A DNA stretch of 64,000 bases from Microbacterium psychrotolerans (GTDB lineage: Bacteria; Actinomycetota; Actinomycetes; Actinomycetales; Microbacteriaceae). Numbering within the stretch: the stretch's first letter is position 1; every line of letters begins with the position of its first letter. Location of the stretch: NCBI RefSeq assembly GCF_031085295.1, contig NZ_JAVFWO010000005.1, positions 62,001-126,000 on the forward strand, in the 5' to 3' direction. Positions 46,617-54,897 of this stretch are shown here, piece after piece. The notes under the pieces were generated by a model, which saw only the letters and a list, made by a program, of their open reading frames with translations, had not been told where the DNA came from and ran no database searches. The translations under genes and the position numbers were made by a program.

Positions 46617-46823
46617 ATGAAGACGAAGAGATTCGCCCGCACCTCGTCGCGACTGCCGCGTCGAGGTCACGTGCTGGTGACCATCACGGTGGTCGACGAG
46701 AACGGATTCACCTCCCAGTACGAGACCGTGGAAGCGCCTGTGGGCGCCCTCCGTGAGGGCGTGGCGGCGATCCACCTCGCTGCGGTCGAAGCGGGCGCCG
46801 ACGCCGACTCCGCGTCCGCCTGA
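46617..46823 (+). CDS. Small hypothetical protein
   Basis: The protein has 68 residues. A GGAGGGG ribosome site at 46608-46614 precedes the ATG. It contains one predicted beta-rich strand set (HVLVTITVVDENGFTSQYETV) and an acidic tail. No family is recognised. Confidence 0.6.
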   Translation: MKTKRFARTSSRLPRRGHVLVTITVVDENGFTSQYETVEAPVGALREGVAAIHLAAVEAGADADSASA

Positions 46824-46868
46824 CTTCGCGGCATCCGCGCTTGTGCGCTGCTTTCGCGCGTCCTACAA

Positions 46869-46884
46869 TCGAACATAGATTCGA
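46869..46884. promoter_or_regulatory. LexA/SOS-box-like site
   Basis: TCGAACATAGATTCGA matches the actinobacterial SOS box TCGAAC-N4-GTTCGA with one mismatch. It ends 15 bases before the start codon of the small gene at 46899, so LexA would block its promoter or initiation. Confidence 0.6.
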
Positions 46885-46898
46885 TGAAGGAGAGCGAA

Positions 46899-47132
46899 AT
46901 GCGTATGGCTGCCCGAGAGGATGTTCAGGTCTGGTGCGAACGCGAGCGGCCGGTGCGGCTGGTGGTCGAGGGGGAGCGGTGGCGCATCATCGACACGCCG
47001 ACGAGATGCGACGGCGGGCGGCTCTTCCAGAGCTGGCGCTTCACCGCCCGCAGCGATGTGGATCACCGCACGCGTGTCATGGATGTCGAAGAGGTGGACG
47101 GGCACTGGATGCTCGTCGCGTCCTGGGAGTGA
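46899..47132 (+). CDS. Small DUF6504-like protein under an SOS-type box
   Basis: The protein has 77 residues and starts at ATG 46899 with AAGGAGAG just upstream. The upstream ATG at 46884 overlaps the SOS-like box and lacks such a site. RPVRLVVEGERWRIIDTPTR and VDGHWMLVASW resemble DUF6504-type domains that occur near Y-family polymerase genes; this match is weak. Confidence 0.55.
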   Translation: MRMAAREDVQVWCERERPVRLVVEGERWRIIDTPTRCDGGRLFQSWRFTARSDVDHRTRVMDVEEVDGHWMLVASWE

Positions 47133-47166
47133 CCCTAGGCCTCGAACCGGCCTGCGGTGACGTGAA

Positions 47167-47190
47167 TGAGAAGTTCTGCAGAAGTTCTCA
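47167..47190. promoter_or_regulatory. 24-bp palindrome with internal direct repeat upstream of the MHS transporter
   Basis: The 9-mer AGAAGTTCT occurs at 47169-47177 and again at 47180-47188, eleven bases apart. The flanks extend to TGAGAA and TTCTCA, so the whole 24 bp is a near-perfect palindrome centred on CTGCAG, with one non-complementary G-G pair. It is likely an operator. Confidence 0.6.
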
Positions 47191-47216
47191 CCGCCGAGGC
47201 TGTCCTGGCCCTTGAA

Positions 47217-47236
47217 ACCTGAATCGTACGTCAGGT
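47217..47236. promoter_or_regulatory. Second inverted repeat upstream of the MHS transporter
   Basis: ACCTGA at 47217-47222 and TCAGGT at 47231-47236 form 6-bp arms around the 8-base centre ATCGTACG. It lies about 62 bases upstream of the transporter start. Confidence 0.45.
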
Positions 47237-47297
47237 ATCGTCCCGCAGAGCGGCTTCCCCCGAGCCGCCTCCGCGCTCTACAAGGAGGTACCAGCGC

Positions 47298-48668
47298 ATG
47301 GCATCCAGCCAGGAATCCCCGGCGCCGATGAAGCAATCGAGTCTGCGGCGAGTCGTCACAGCGTCGATGGCCGGCACCGTCGTCGAGTGGTACGAGTTCT
47401 TCCTCTACGCCACCGCAGCGACGCTCGTCTTCAACAAGATCATGTTCCCGCCGTCGGACGACCCGTATGCGCCGATCATCGCCGCGTTCGTGACATACGC
47501 CGTCGGCTTCATCGCCCGCCCGCTCGGCGGCATCGTGTTCGGCCACTTCGGCGACAAGTACGGACGCAAGAAGCTCCTGCAGCTCGCGATCATCCTCGTG
47601 GGCGTGGCGACGTTCCTGATGGGATGCCTGCCGACCTTCGACATGATCGGCTACTGGGCTCCGGCCCTCCTGGTCGCCCTCCGCTTCGCGCAGGGCTTCG
47701 CGGTCGGCGGTGAGTGGGGTGGTGCGATCCTCCTCGTCGCCGAGCACTCGCCCGACAAGACGCGTGGCTTCTGGGCGTCGTGGCCACAGGCTGCGGTGCC
47801 GATCGGCAATCTCGTGGCGACCGTCGTCCTCCTCGTCCTCAGCCGTACGCTGACCGAGGCGCAGTTCCTCTCCTGGGGATGGCGCATCGGCTTCTGGCTC
47901 TCCGTCGTCATCGTCGCGATCGGCTACTACGTCCGCACCCGCGTGACGGATGCACCGATCTTCCTCGAGGTGCAGAAAGAGGTCGAGCAGTCGAAGGCGG
48001 TGCGCTACGGCGTGCTCGAGGTGATCAAGCGCTACCCGCGCGGGGTGCTGACCGCCATGGGCCTGCGATTCGCCGAGAACATCATGTACTACCTCGTCGT
48101 GACGTTCTCGATCACCTACCTGGCGGTGGCGCTCGGGGTCGACACCTCCGAGATCCTCGGGCTGCTCGTCATCGCCCACATCGTCCACATGATCGTCATC
48201 CCCCTCATCGGAGGCCTGACCGATCGGCTCGGCCGCAAGCCGGTCTACATCATCGGCACGATCGGCGCCGCGGCCTGGGGCTTCGTGGCCTTCCCGATGT
48301 TCGACACCCGCAACCCGGTGATCATCGTCGCGGCGATCAGCCTCGGCCTGTTCATCCACGCCTTCATGTACGCACCGCAGCCCGCGATCATGTCAGAGAT
48401 GTTCCCGACGCGCATGCGGTACTCGGGCGTCTCGCTGGGCTACCAGGTGACGTCGATCGTCGCCGGCTCGCTCGCGCCGATCATCGCCACCGCTCTCCTG
48501 TCGAGCACCGGCTCGTACGTGCCCGTCGCCGTCTACCTGGCGATCGCGGCGGCGATCACGCTCGTCGCAGCGGTGTCGCTGCGCGAGACGAAGGGCTCGT
48601 CGCTGCACGAACTCGACCGCCTCGACGAGGAGAAGCTGGCCGCCGAGAAGGTCACCGCCGACGCCTGA
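47298..48668 (+). CDS. MHS-family MFS metabolite:H+ symporter
   Basis: This 456-residue transporter has twelve predicted helices. The opening VVEWYEFFLYATAATLVF and GHFGDKYGRKKLL, the MFS signature loop, place it in the MHS group that takes up organic acids, betaine-like solutes or aromatic acids. AAGGAGGT lies ahead of the ATG. Upstream are two palindromic sites, and a long hairpin follows. The substrate is unknown. Confidence 0.9.
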   Translation: MASSQESPAPMKQSSLRRVVTASMAGTVVEWYEFFLYATAATLVFNKIMFPPSDDPYAPIIAAFVTYAVGFIARPLGGIVFGHFGDKYGRKKLLQLAIILVGVATFLMGCLPTFDMIGYWAPALLVALRFAQGFAVGGEWGGAILLVAEHSPDKTRGFWASWPQAAVPIGNLVATVVLLVLSRTLTEAQFLSWGWRIGFWLSVVIVAIGYYVRTRVTDAPIFLEVQKEVEQSKAVRYGVLEVIKRYPRGVLTAMGLRFAENIMYYLVVTFSITYLAVALGVDTSEILGLLVIAHIVHMIVIPLIGGLTDRLGRKPVYIIGTIGAAAWGFVAFPMFDTRNPVIIVAAISLGLFIHAFMYAPQPAIMSEMFPTRMRYSGVSLGYQVTSIVAGSLAPIIATALLSSTGSYVPVAVYLAIAAAITLVAAVSLRETKGSSLHELDRLDEEKLAAEKVTADA

Positions 48669-48676
48669 CCGGTGAC

Positions 48677-48720
48677 GACGGAGGAACGCCCCGCCACTCG
48701 TGGCGGGGCGTTCCTCCGTC
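48677..48720. terminator. Exceptionally long perfect terminator hairpin
   Basis: A perfect 20-bp stem (48677-48696 with 48701-48720) and a 4-base loop lie between the convergent transporter and membrane-protein genes, so it should stop transcription from both sides. Confidence 0.8.
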
Positions 48721-48743
48721 GTCGGCCGATCGAGCGGCAGAGG

Positions 48744-49175
48744 TCAGGTGCCCTGACGTCTCGTCGGCGGCAGCGCCGGTGTCCCGCGGAACACCAGCAC
48801 CGTCGTGATCGCCAGGATCACGATGCCGATGGACTCCACGATGACGGCCTCGGGCACGAGCATGAGGTCCCAGGACGAGGTGATGCCGAAGAGCCCCACC
48901 GTCAGCGCGAGGATCAGGGCGAGCAGCGTGGCGATGAGGAACAACAGGCTCAGCACCGTCGCCAGCTGCAGCAGCCGGCCGTGGAGTGCCAGCATCCCGA
49001 TTGCGAGCACCAGTGCTGCGATGGCATTGAGGACGAACATCACGCCCAGGATGCCGCCCGTGCCGTTGAAGACCAGGAACAGGTGGATGCCGCCGGCTGC
49101 AAGGAGGGCGATCGCGCTGAGGATGCGCATGGTCCAGAGCACGCGCCCGGCGGTTTGGGTGGATGCGGTCGTCAT
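48744..49175 (-). CDS. Hypothetical four-helix membrane protein
   Basis: The protein has 143 residues and four membrane segments, with GGIHLFLVFNG between helices one and two. It lies five bases downstream of the CDP-alcohol phosphatidyltransferase gene on the same strand, so they likely share a transcript. No family is recognised. Confidence 0.7.
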   Translation of the reverse strand: MTTASTQTAGRVLWTMRILSAIALLAAGGIHLFLVFNGTGGILGVMFVLNAIAALVLAIGMLALHGRLLQLATVLSLLFLIATLLALILALTVGLFGITSSWDLMLVPEAVIVESIGIVILAITTVLVFRGTPALPPTRRQGT

Positions 49176-49179
49176 GGTG

Positions 49180-49932
49180 CTACCTGCTCTCCGATGGAGG
49201 TGCGGTCGTCGAGGCCTTCTCGAGGGAAACGAGCGCGCGACCGCTGAGGTTCAACCGGACGAGCCACGTGACGTCGCGACCGAACGACTCGAGCATCAGC
49301 AGCAGCGCCGCGGCTGCGACGGCCAGGTTCGCCTCCGGCGGCAGCACTTGCGCCGCGACCAAGGTCAGGGCGATGCCGCAGACGGCGGTGACGACCTTCC
49401 GCCAGTACCGCGGCGGGAGCGTCTGGCGCATCCATGGCAGCATCGCGCCGGCGACGACGAAGGCGTACCGCATCAGGCCGATCGAGAGCACCCACCAGCC
49501 GACGTACCTCACGTCGTACACGCACAGCAGGAGCAGCAGGAACGCGTCGACCTCCATGTCGAACCGGGCGCCGAGTTCGCTCTCGCTCGCCGTCCGGCGA
49601 GCGACGTAGCCGTCGACACCGTCGAGCGCGAGAGCGCAGGCGACGAGCGTGACGAGCAGCACGGTGGATGTCGCGCCCTCGAGCGCCGCGACCGTCAGTG
49701 CAGTCACCAGGCCGACGAGCATCGAGCGGGTCGCGGTGACTGCGTTCGCGGGCCCGAATCTGAGAGCGCCCCGACGCCGGAGCCCGACGGTCAGCAGCAC
49801 GGTGGACACCACCAGATAGGCGAGGCCCAGCGCCACCGCCGTCGGAGATAGCGGGACCGCGGCTCCGATCGCGACCAGTCCGCCCGCACCGGCCGCCACC
49901 CACCACCAGGGGACCCACTGAACTTTTTCCAT
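49180..49932 (-). CDS. CDP-alcohol phosphatidyltransferase family protein
   Basis: The protein has 250 residues. The signature DGVDGYVARRTASESELGARFDMEVD gives the D-G-x2-A-R-x8-G-x3-D-x3-D metal site that joins an alcohol to CDP-linked lipid. About six helices are present. The gene is divergent from the dehydrogenase that opens the 50-56 kb operon, with only 20 bases between them, so the two are probably co-regulated. Confidence 0.87.
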   Translation of the reverse strand: MEKVQWVPWWWVAAGAGGLVAIGAAVPLSPTAVALGLAYLVVSTVLLTVGLRRRGALRFGPANAVTATRSMLVGLVTALTVAALEGATSTVLLVTLVACALALDGVDGYVARRTASESELGARFDMEVDAFLLLLLCVYDVRYVGWWVLSIGLMRYAFVVAGAMLPWMRQTLPPRYWRKVVTAVCGIALTLVAAQVLPPEANLAVAAAALLLMLESFGRDVTWLVRLNLSGRALVSLEKASTTAPPSESR

Positions 49933-49952
49933 GTGCGCTCCGTGTACTCCCT

Positions 49953-50987
49953 ATGGCGGTCACGGGGGACACGACGCAGATACCCGCCGCGGTTCATCCC
50001 GATCCTGAGGATGCCGCGCACGCATGGTGGATGATCGGCCCGGGGGAGGGCGAGTTCCGGTCGGAATCGCTGCCCGGCCCATCCGACAGTGAGGCATCGG
50101 TCCGGACCCTCTGGACCGGCGTGAGCCGCGGAACGGAGGGGCTCGTCGCGCGCGGTGAGGTGCCCGCAGCCGAGCGGGAGCGCATGCGAGCGCCGTTCCA
50201 GGGTGGCGACTTCCCGTTCCCGGTGAAGTACGGGTACCTCAACGTCGGTACGGTCGACGACGGTCCGGCGCAGCTCTTGGGCCGCACGGTGTTCGCCCTG
50301 GTCCCGCACCAGTCGCGCTACGTCGTCCCCGTCGAGGCGCTCGTTCCGGTGCCCGAAGACGTCCCGCCCCGGCGGGCCGTACTGGCGGGGGCGGTCGAGA
50401 CGGCGGTCAACGTGCTGTGGGATGCCGCTCCGCTGATCGGCGACCGCGTGGTCGTCGTCGGAGCGGGCATGATCGGATGCGCCATCGCGCGGGTGGCGTG
50501 CGGCATCCCGGGCATCGAAGTGACGCTCGTCGACATCGACCCGGCGAAGGCCCGGATCGCCCGGGCGCTCGGGGCGGAGTTTGCGCTCGCCACGTCCGAT
50601 CCGCGGCCCGAGGCGGATGTCGTCATCGAGGCGAGCGGCAGCGGAGCGGCGCTCGAGCTCGCCCTGCGGCTGGCGCCCACCGACGGAGAGGTGATCGTCG
50701 CGAGCTGGTACGGCAGCGAGCCGGTGCCGATCACGCTCGGAGCCGACTTCCACTCGCGGCGGCTCACGATCCGCTCCAGCCAGGTCGGTGCGGTGTCATC
50801 CCGCCGTCGGTCGACGCGAACGACCCGCGATCGCATGGAGGTCGCGCTGCGGCTGCTGGAGGATCCCGCGTTCGACCTGCTGCTGGGCGGCACATCGTCC
50901 TGGCGGCAGCTGCCCGAGATCACCGCGGCGCTCGCCGCGGGTACGGCCGGCGAACTGTGCCACACGATCGATTGGAGCACCGCATGA
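49953..50987 (+). CDS. MDR-type alcohol dehydrogenase-like oxidoreductase
   Basis: The protein has 344 residues. The nucleotide-binding segment [17 protein letters not shown] sits mid-protein. The N-terminal [16 protein letters not shown] and [13 protein letters not shown] match MDR proteins such as those acting next to pterin or sugar pathways. The structural zinc cysteines are missing. It starts the operon; its last four bases overlap the pterin-synthase-like gene. Confidence 0.85.
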   Translation: MAVTGDTTQIPAAVHPDPEDAAHAWWMIGPGEGEFRSESLPGPSDSEASVRTLWTGVSRGTEGLVARGEVPAAERERMRAPFQGGDFPFPVKYGYLNVGTVDDGPAQLLGRTVFALVPHQSRYVVPVEALVPVPEDVPPRRAVLAGAVETAVNVLWDAAPLIGDRVVVVGAGMIGCAIARVACGIPGIEVTLVDIDPAKARIARALGAEFALATSDPRPEADVVIEASGSGAALELALRLAPTDGEVIVASWYGSEPVPITLGADFHSRRLTIRSSQVGAVSSRRRSTRTTRDRMEVALRLLEDPAFDLLLGGTSSWRQLPEITAALAAGTAGELCHTIDWSTA

Positions 50988-51379
50988 CGTTCAGCGTCAC
51001 CGTCCGCGACCACCTCATGATCGCCCACAGCCTGCGCGGCGACGTCTTCGGACCGGCGCAGCAGTTGCACGGCGCGACCTACCTCGTCGACGCCACGTTC
51101 CGCGCCGACGAGCTGGACGCCGACGGCGTGGTCGTCGACATCGGCCGCGCGGGCGACCTCGTGCGCGAGATCGTCGGCGCGCTGACCTACCGCAATCTCG
51201 ACGACGAGCCGGATCTCCACGGCGTCAACACCACGACGGAACGGCTGTGCCAGATCGTGGGCGATCGGCTCGCGGCGCGCGTGCGCGACGGGGCGGTCGG
51301 AGCGGCGCGGCTGACGGGCATCGCCGTCACCCTCCACGAATCGCACGTGGCGTGGGCGTCGTACGAGGTGGCGTTGTGA
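50984..51379 (+). CDS. Divergent 6-pyruvoyl-tetrahydropterin synthase/QueD-fold protein
   Basis: The protein has 131 residues in the T-fold. Unlike real QueD or PTPS, which has a C-x3-H-G-H zinc and catalytic cluster, it reads AQQLHGATY: the catalytic Cys is Ala and the second His of HGH is Ala. The ending [11 protein letters not shown] keeps the substrate-anchoring Glu. So it may bind a pteridine but not do the standard reaction. It overlaps its neighbours at both ends by four bases. Confidence 0.82.
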   Translation: MTFSVTVRDHLMIAHSLRGDVFGPAQQLHGATYLVDATFRADELDADGVVVDIGRAGDLVREIVGALTYRNLDDEPDLHGVNTTTERLCQIVGDRLAARVRDGAVGAARLTGIAVTLHESHVAWASYEVAL

Positions 51380-52389
51380 CGAGCGGACCCTCTGTCCGAC
51401 TCGTCGTCCCCGGAGGGGTCGACGATCCCCGTCGCGTGAGCGGCGGCAACGTCTATGACCGCCGCATCCGCGACGGGCTGCCGGCGCACGGCTGGACCGT
51501 GCAAGTTCTCGAGGTGGCGGACGCCGGAGAAGCCGCATCCGCTCTCCGCGGTGCACCCGACGATGCCCTGGTGCTCGTGGACGGACTCGTGGCGGGCTGG
51601 GTGCCGGCGGCTCTCGAAGACGAGGCGTCGCGCCTGCGCCTGGTATTGCTGGCGCACATGGTGGTGGCGGCGTTCCCCGACGCCACGGATGCTGAAGCGG
51701 ATGCCGAGCGCCGCGCGCTGGCCACCGCCGGTGCGGTGATCGTGACGAGTCGCTGGACCGCCGGCGAGCTCGCGCGGCGCGGACTGACCGATCCGTCGCG
51801 GATCACTGTCGCCATCCCCGGCGTTCAGCACGTGGATGCCGGCGTGCCGGCATCCGACAAGGACCTGCTCTGCGTGGGGGTGCTGGCGCCGCACAAGGGG
51901 CAGGACACACTGCTCGATGCTCTCGGACGGCTGCGAACGCGCGACTGGACCTGCGCGATCGTCGGGTCGCCCGAGCCGTTCCCGCGGTTCGCGGCGGTCA
52001 TCGCCGAGCGTGCGGCGGCCTTCGACGGGCGGGTGCAGCTGACCGGTGTCCTCGACGAGGACGGCCTCGCCGAGGCGTACGGCCGGAGCGCGCTGCTCGT
52101 GGCGCCGTCGCGGGTCGAGAGCTGGGGCATGGCGATCGCCGATGCGCGCGCCCGGGGGATCCCGGTGGTCGGCTCCGCGGCCGGCGGCATCCCCGACGCG
52201 CTCGCCGGCGGCGGCGGCCTCCTCGTCTGCCCCGACGACCCGGCAGCGCTGGCCGACGTCTTGGAGGCGTGGATGTCGGATCCAGGGCTGCGGGCACGAC
52301 TCCGGCGCGAAGCCGTCTCGGCCCGCGCCTCACTGCCGACGTGGGCCGACACCGTCGCACACGTCGTCCGGGCGCTGGAGGCCGCATGA
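51376..52389 (+). CDS. GT4-family glycosyltransferase
   Basis: The protein has 337 residues. It starts at GTG 51376 in the previous stop codon. [13 protein letters not shown] at the start and [27 protein letters not shown] at the C-terminal half give the GT-B donor site with the E-x7-E-like motif (ESWGMAIAD). Its partner genes imply that it glycosylates a pterin-like or lipid-linked molecule. Confidence 0.83.
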   Translation: MTSGPSVRLVVPGGVDDPRRVSGGNVYDRRIRDGLPAHGWTVQVLEVADAGEAASALRGAPDDALVLVDGLVAGWVPAALEDEASRLRLVLLAHMVVAAFPDATDAEADAERRALATAGAVIVTSRWTAGELARRGLTDPSRITVAIPGVQHVDAGVPASDKDLLCVGVLAPHKGQDTLLDALGRLRTRDWTCAIVGSPEPFPRFAAVIAERAAAFDGRVQLTGVLDEDGLAEAYGRSALLVAPSRVESWGMAIADARARGIPVVGSAAGGIPDALAGGGGLLVCPDDPAALADVLEAWMSDPGLRARLRREAVSARASLPTWADTVAHVVRALEAA

Positions 52390-53216
52390 CATCGATCTCC
52401 ACGGCGACGGCCGGCTGGCTCGCGCTGCGGGCGCCGGCCGACGATGCCGCCCGCTCTCCGGAGCTCGCGCACGAGCTCGCCCGCATGCTCACCGCGGCCT
52501 CCGCGCCCGTCGTGCTGCACGACCTCGGGGCCGGGACCGGATCGATGACCCGCTGGCTCGCGCCGCGACTTCCCGGTCCGCAGCGGTGGGTGCTTCGCGA
52601 CGGCGACGCCGACATCGTCGAGCACCTGGACCTCGGTGCCGTCACCGACGCCGGGGGTCGACCCATCGAGGCGGACGTCGTCGTCGAGGACCTGGCCGAG
52701 CTCCCGATCGATGCCTTTCACGACGCGTCGGCGGTGACGGCATCCGCGCTCCTGGATGTGATCACGCGGGCGGAGGCCGCCCACATCGTCGCGGCCTGTG
52801 TCGCGGCCGGCACGCCCGCGCTCTTCAGCCTCACCGTCACCGGGGCGGTGCGGCTGCGGCCGGCCGAGGCGCACGGCGAGGTCGAGCGCGCCCTGGGCGC
52901 CGCCTTCGACGACCATCAGCGACGCGACGTCGACGGGCGGCGGATGCTGGGGCCCGACGCGGTCGCCGTGACCGCTGGTCTCTTCGCCGACGCGGGCTGG
53001 CACGTCCGCCGGGCGGCCACGCCCTGGCGCCTGCGGCGGCGGGACAGTGCCCTCGTCGCGGAGTGGCTGGACGGGTGGGTCGATGCCGCTGTCGAATGGC
53101 GGCCGGAGCTCGCCGAGGATGCGGAGGCGTATCGCGGTCGTCGTCAGGCGCAGGCAGCGGCCGGCCGACTGCGGGTCACCGTGTCGCACGAGGACCTGCT
53201 GGCGTGGCCAGGCTGA
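52386..53216 (+). CDS. Class I SAM-dependent methyltransferase
   Basis: The protein has 276 residues. The SAM site is VVLHDLGAGTGSMTRWLAPRL (motif I), followed by DGDADIVEHL. The ATG at 52386 overlaps the glycosyltransferase stop codon. It probably methylates the operon product or a precursor. Confidence 0.85.
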   Translation: MTSISTATAGWLALRAPADDAARSPELAHELARMLTAASAPVVLHDLGAGTGSMTRWLAPRLPGPQRWVLRDGDADIVEHLDLGAVTDAGGRPIEADVVVEDLAELPIDAFHDASAVTASALLDVITRAEAAHIVAACVAAGTPALFSLTVTGAVRLRPAEAHGEVERALGAAFDDHQRRDVDGRRMLGPDAVAVTAGLFADAGWHVRRAATPWRLRRRDSALVAEWLDGWVDAAVEWRPELAEDAEAYRGRRQAQAAAGRLRVTVSHEDLLAWPG

Positions 53217-54157
53217 GGAGCATGCCCCCGCGGCTGCGGAGGGCCGCGCGGATCGTGGCGGCGCTCGCCGTCGTGGTCGCGACCGTCGCCGTGGTCGGCG
53301 CCGCGCCGTTCGTGGAAGGCCTTTCCTCGATCTCGCCGTGGACGATCCTCGCCGCCGTCGCACTCGCGGCGCTCGCGACAGCGGCGGCCGCCTGGCGGTG
53401 GCGGATGGTCTCGACGGGGTTCGGCCTGCCGCTGGCGTGGGGCGACGCGTTCACCGCGTACTACACCTCGCAGTTCCTGAATACGGTGCTCCCCGGCGGA
53501 GTCGTGGGCGACGTGCAGCGCGCATACGTCCACGGGAGCGACCACGACCGGCTGGATCTCGCCGCGCGCGCGGTGGCGGCCGAGCGCATCGCCGGTCAGC
53601 TCGTGCAGATCGTGCTGACTCTCGCGATCCTGCTCCCGCTCGGCCTGACCTCGCCCCTGGCTCCTCTGGCGTGGCTCAGCGCCGGCGTCGTCGTGCTCGC
53701 GCTGGTCGCCGTCGGCGCGGTGGCGTTCAGTCGACGAGGGCGGTCGATGATCGGCCGCGAGTACCGACTGCTGCGGCCCGTGGTGTGCCGGCCGCTGACG
53801 CTCCTCGCGATCACCGGCGCGTCGGTCGTCGTCGTCGCCGCGCACACAGCCACGTTCGTCGTCGCGGGTCTGGCGGCGGGCGTCCACGCCGGAGTCGCGG
53901 AACTCGCCCTCGTGGCGCTGATCGTGCTCGGCGGGGCCGCGATCCCGCTCAGCATCGGGGGATGGGGACCCCGCGAGGCGGTCGCTGCCGCCGCGTTCGC
54001 CCTCGCGGGGCTGGGTGCCGCCGCGGGCGTCGCCGTCTCGACGGCGTTCGGCGTGCTGACGGTCGTCGCCGTCGCCCCCGGCGCCATAGCCCTGCTCGCG
54101 GGTCGCTTCCGTTCCCAGCGGCAGAGGGGCATCATCGGGAGGAGGAGATCCGCATGA
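53204..54157 (+). CDS. Lysylphosphatidylglycerol-synthase-type membrane protein (flippase-like)
   Basis: The protein has 317 residues from GTG 53204 (GAGGA sits upstream) or 311 from ATG 53222. About eight helices are present. TVLPGGVVGDVQRAY and PLSIGGWGPREAV are the conserved elements of the LPG-synthase transmembrane family, in which bacterial members may flip or modify lipids. It overlaps the methyltransferase by 13 bases. It suggests the operon product is a lipid or lipid-linked sugar. Confidence 0.82.
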   Translation: MARLRSMPPRLRRAARIVAALAVVVATVAVVGAAPFVEGLSSISPWTILAAVALAALATAAAAWRWRMVSTGFGLPLAWGDAFTAYYTSQFLNTVLPGGVVGDVQRAYVHGSDHDRLDLAARAVAAERIAGQLVQIVLTLAILLPLGLTSPLAPLAWLSAGVVVLALVAVGAVAFSRRGRSMIGREYRLLRPVVCRPLTLLAITGASVVVVAAHTATFVVAGLAAGVHAGVAELALVALIVLGGAAIPLSIGGWGPREAVAAAAFALAGLGAAAGVAVSTAFGVLTVVAVAPGAIALLAGRFRSQRQRGIIGRRRSA

Positions 54158-54897
54158 GCGAACGACCGTACGTGACCCTCAGTTGCGCGATGTCGATCGA
54201 CGGCTACCTCGACAGCGCCGAGCCCCACCGGCTGGCGATGTCGAACGCGGCCGACCTGGACCGTGTCGATGACGTGCGTGCCCTCCATGACGCGATCATG
54301 GTGGGCGCGTCGACCGTACGCCGAGACAACCCCCGGCTGCTGGTGCGGGATGCCGCCCGCCGCGCGCGACGCCTGGCGTCCGGCCGCAGGGAGTCCCCGG
54401 CGAAGGTCACCGTCACAGCGAGCGGCGATCTCGCCCCGGACGCCGCGTTCTTCACGACGGGGGAGGGGACCCGCATCGTCTACTGCCCGCGGGACCGGGA
54501 AGCGGAGCTGCGGCGACGCCTCGGAGATCGTGCGACCGTCGTCGGAATCGGTGACGACTGCGTCATGATGGCCGCACTGCTCGACGATCTCGCCGGTCAC
54601 CGGGGAGTGCGGAGCCTCATGGTGGAGGGCGGCGGCACCGTGCTGACCCAGTTCCTCGGCGCGGATCTCGTCGACGAGCTCCATCTCGTCATCGCCCCCT
54701 TCTTCGTCGGCGAGGCGCGCGCGCCGCGCGTCGTCGGTCCCGCGGCCTTTCCGTGGACGGCCTCGCGCCGCGCCCGGCTTGCCGACACGAGCCAGATCGG
54801 CGACGTCGTCCTCCTTCGCTACGCCCTCTCCGATCGGTTCGGCATGCTCGACGACCAGAGCGCCGACGCCGGACGGGTCGCCGCAGAGATTCCGTGA
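54154..54897 (+). CDS. RibD C-terminal-type (dihydrofolate-reductase-like) reductase
   Basis: The protein has 247 residues. The reductase fold is shown by TLSCAMSIDGYL and IMVGASTVRRDNPRLL at the start and SLMVEGGGTVLTQFL later. Such enzymes reduce the ribosyl chain of pyrimidine intermediates in riboflavin-like routes. The deaminase half is absent. GGAGGAG precedes ATG 54154. Its presence with a PTPS homologue points to a pteridine or pyrimidine metabolite. Confidence 0.86.
   Translation: MSERPYVTLSCAMSIDGYLDSAEPHRLAMSNAADLDRVDDVRALHDAIMVGASTVRRDNPRLLVRDAARRARRLASGRRESPAKVTVTASGDLAPDAAFFTTGEGTRIVYCPRDREAELRRRLGDRATVVGIGDDCVMMAALLDDLAGHRGVRSLMVEGGGTVLTQFLGADLVDELHLVIAPFFVGEARAPRVVGPAAFPWTASRRARLADTSQIGDVVLLRYALSDRFGMLDDQSADAGRVAAEIP

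Noticed and set aside
46863..48359. A 498-codon open frame opposite the MHS transporter
   Set aside because: It is extremely Asp/Glu/Arg-rich, antisense to a clear twelve-helix transporter with a strong ribosome site.
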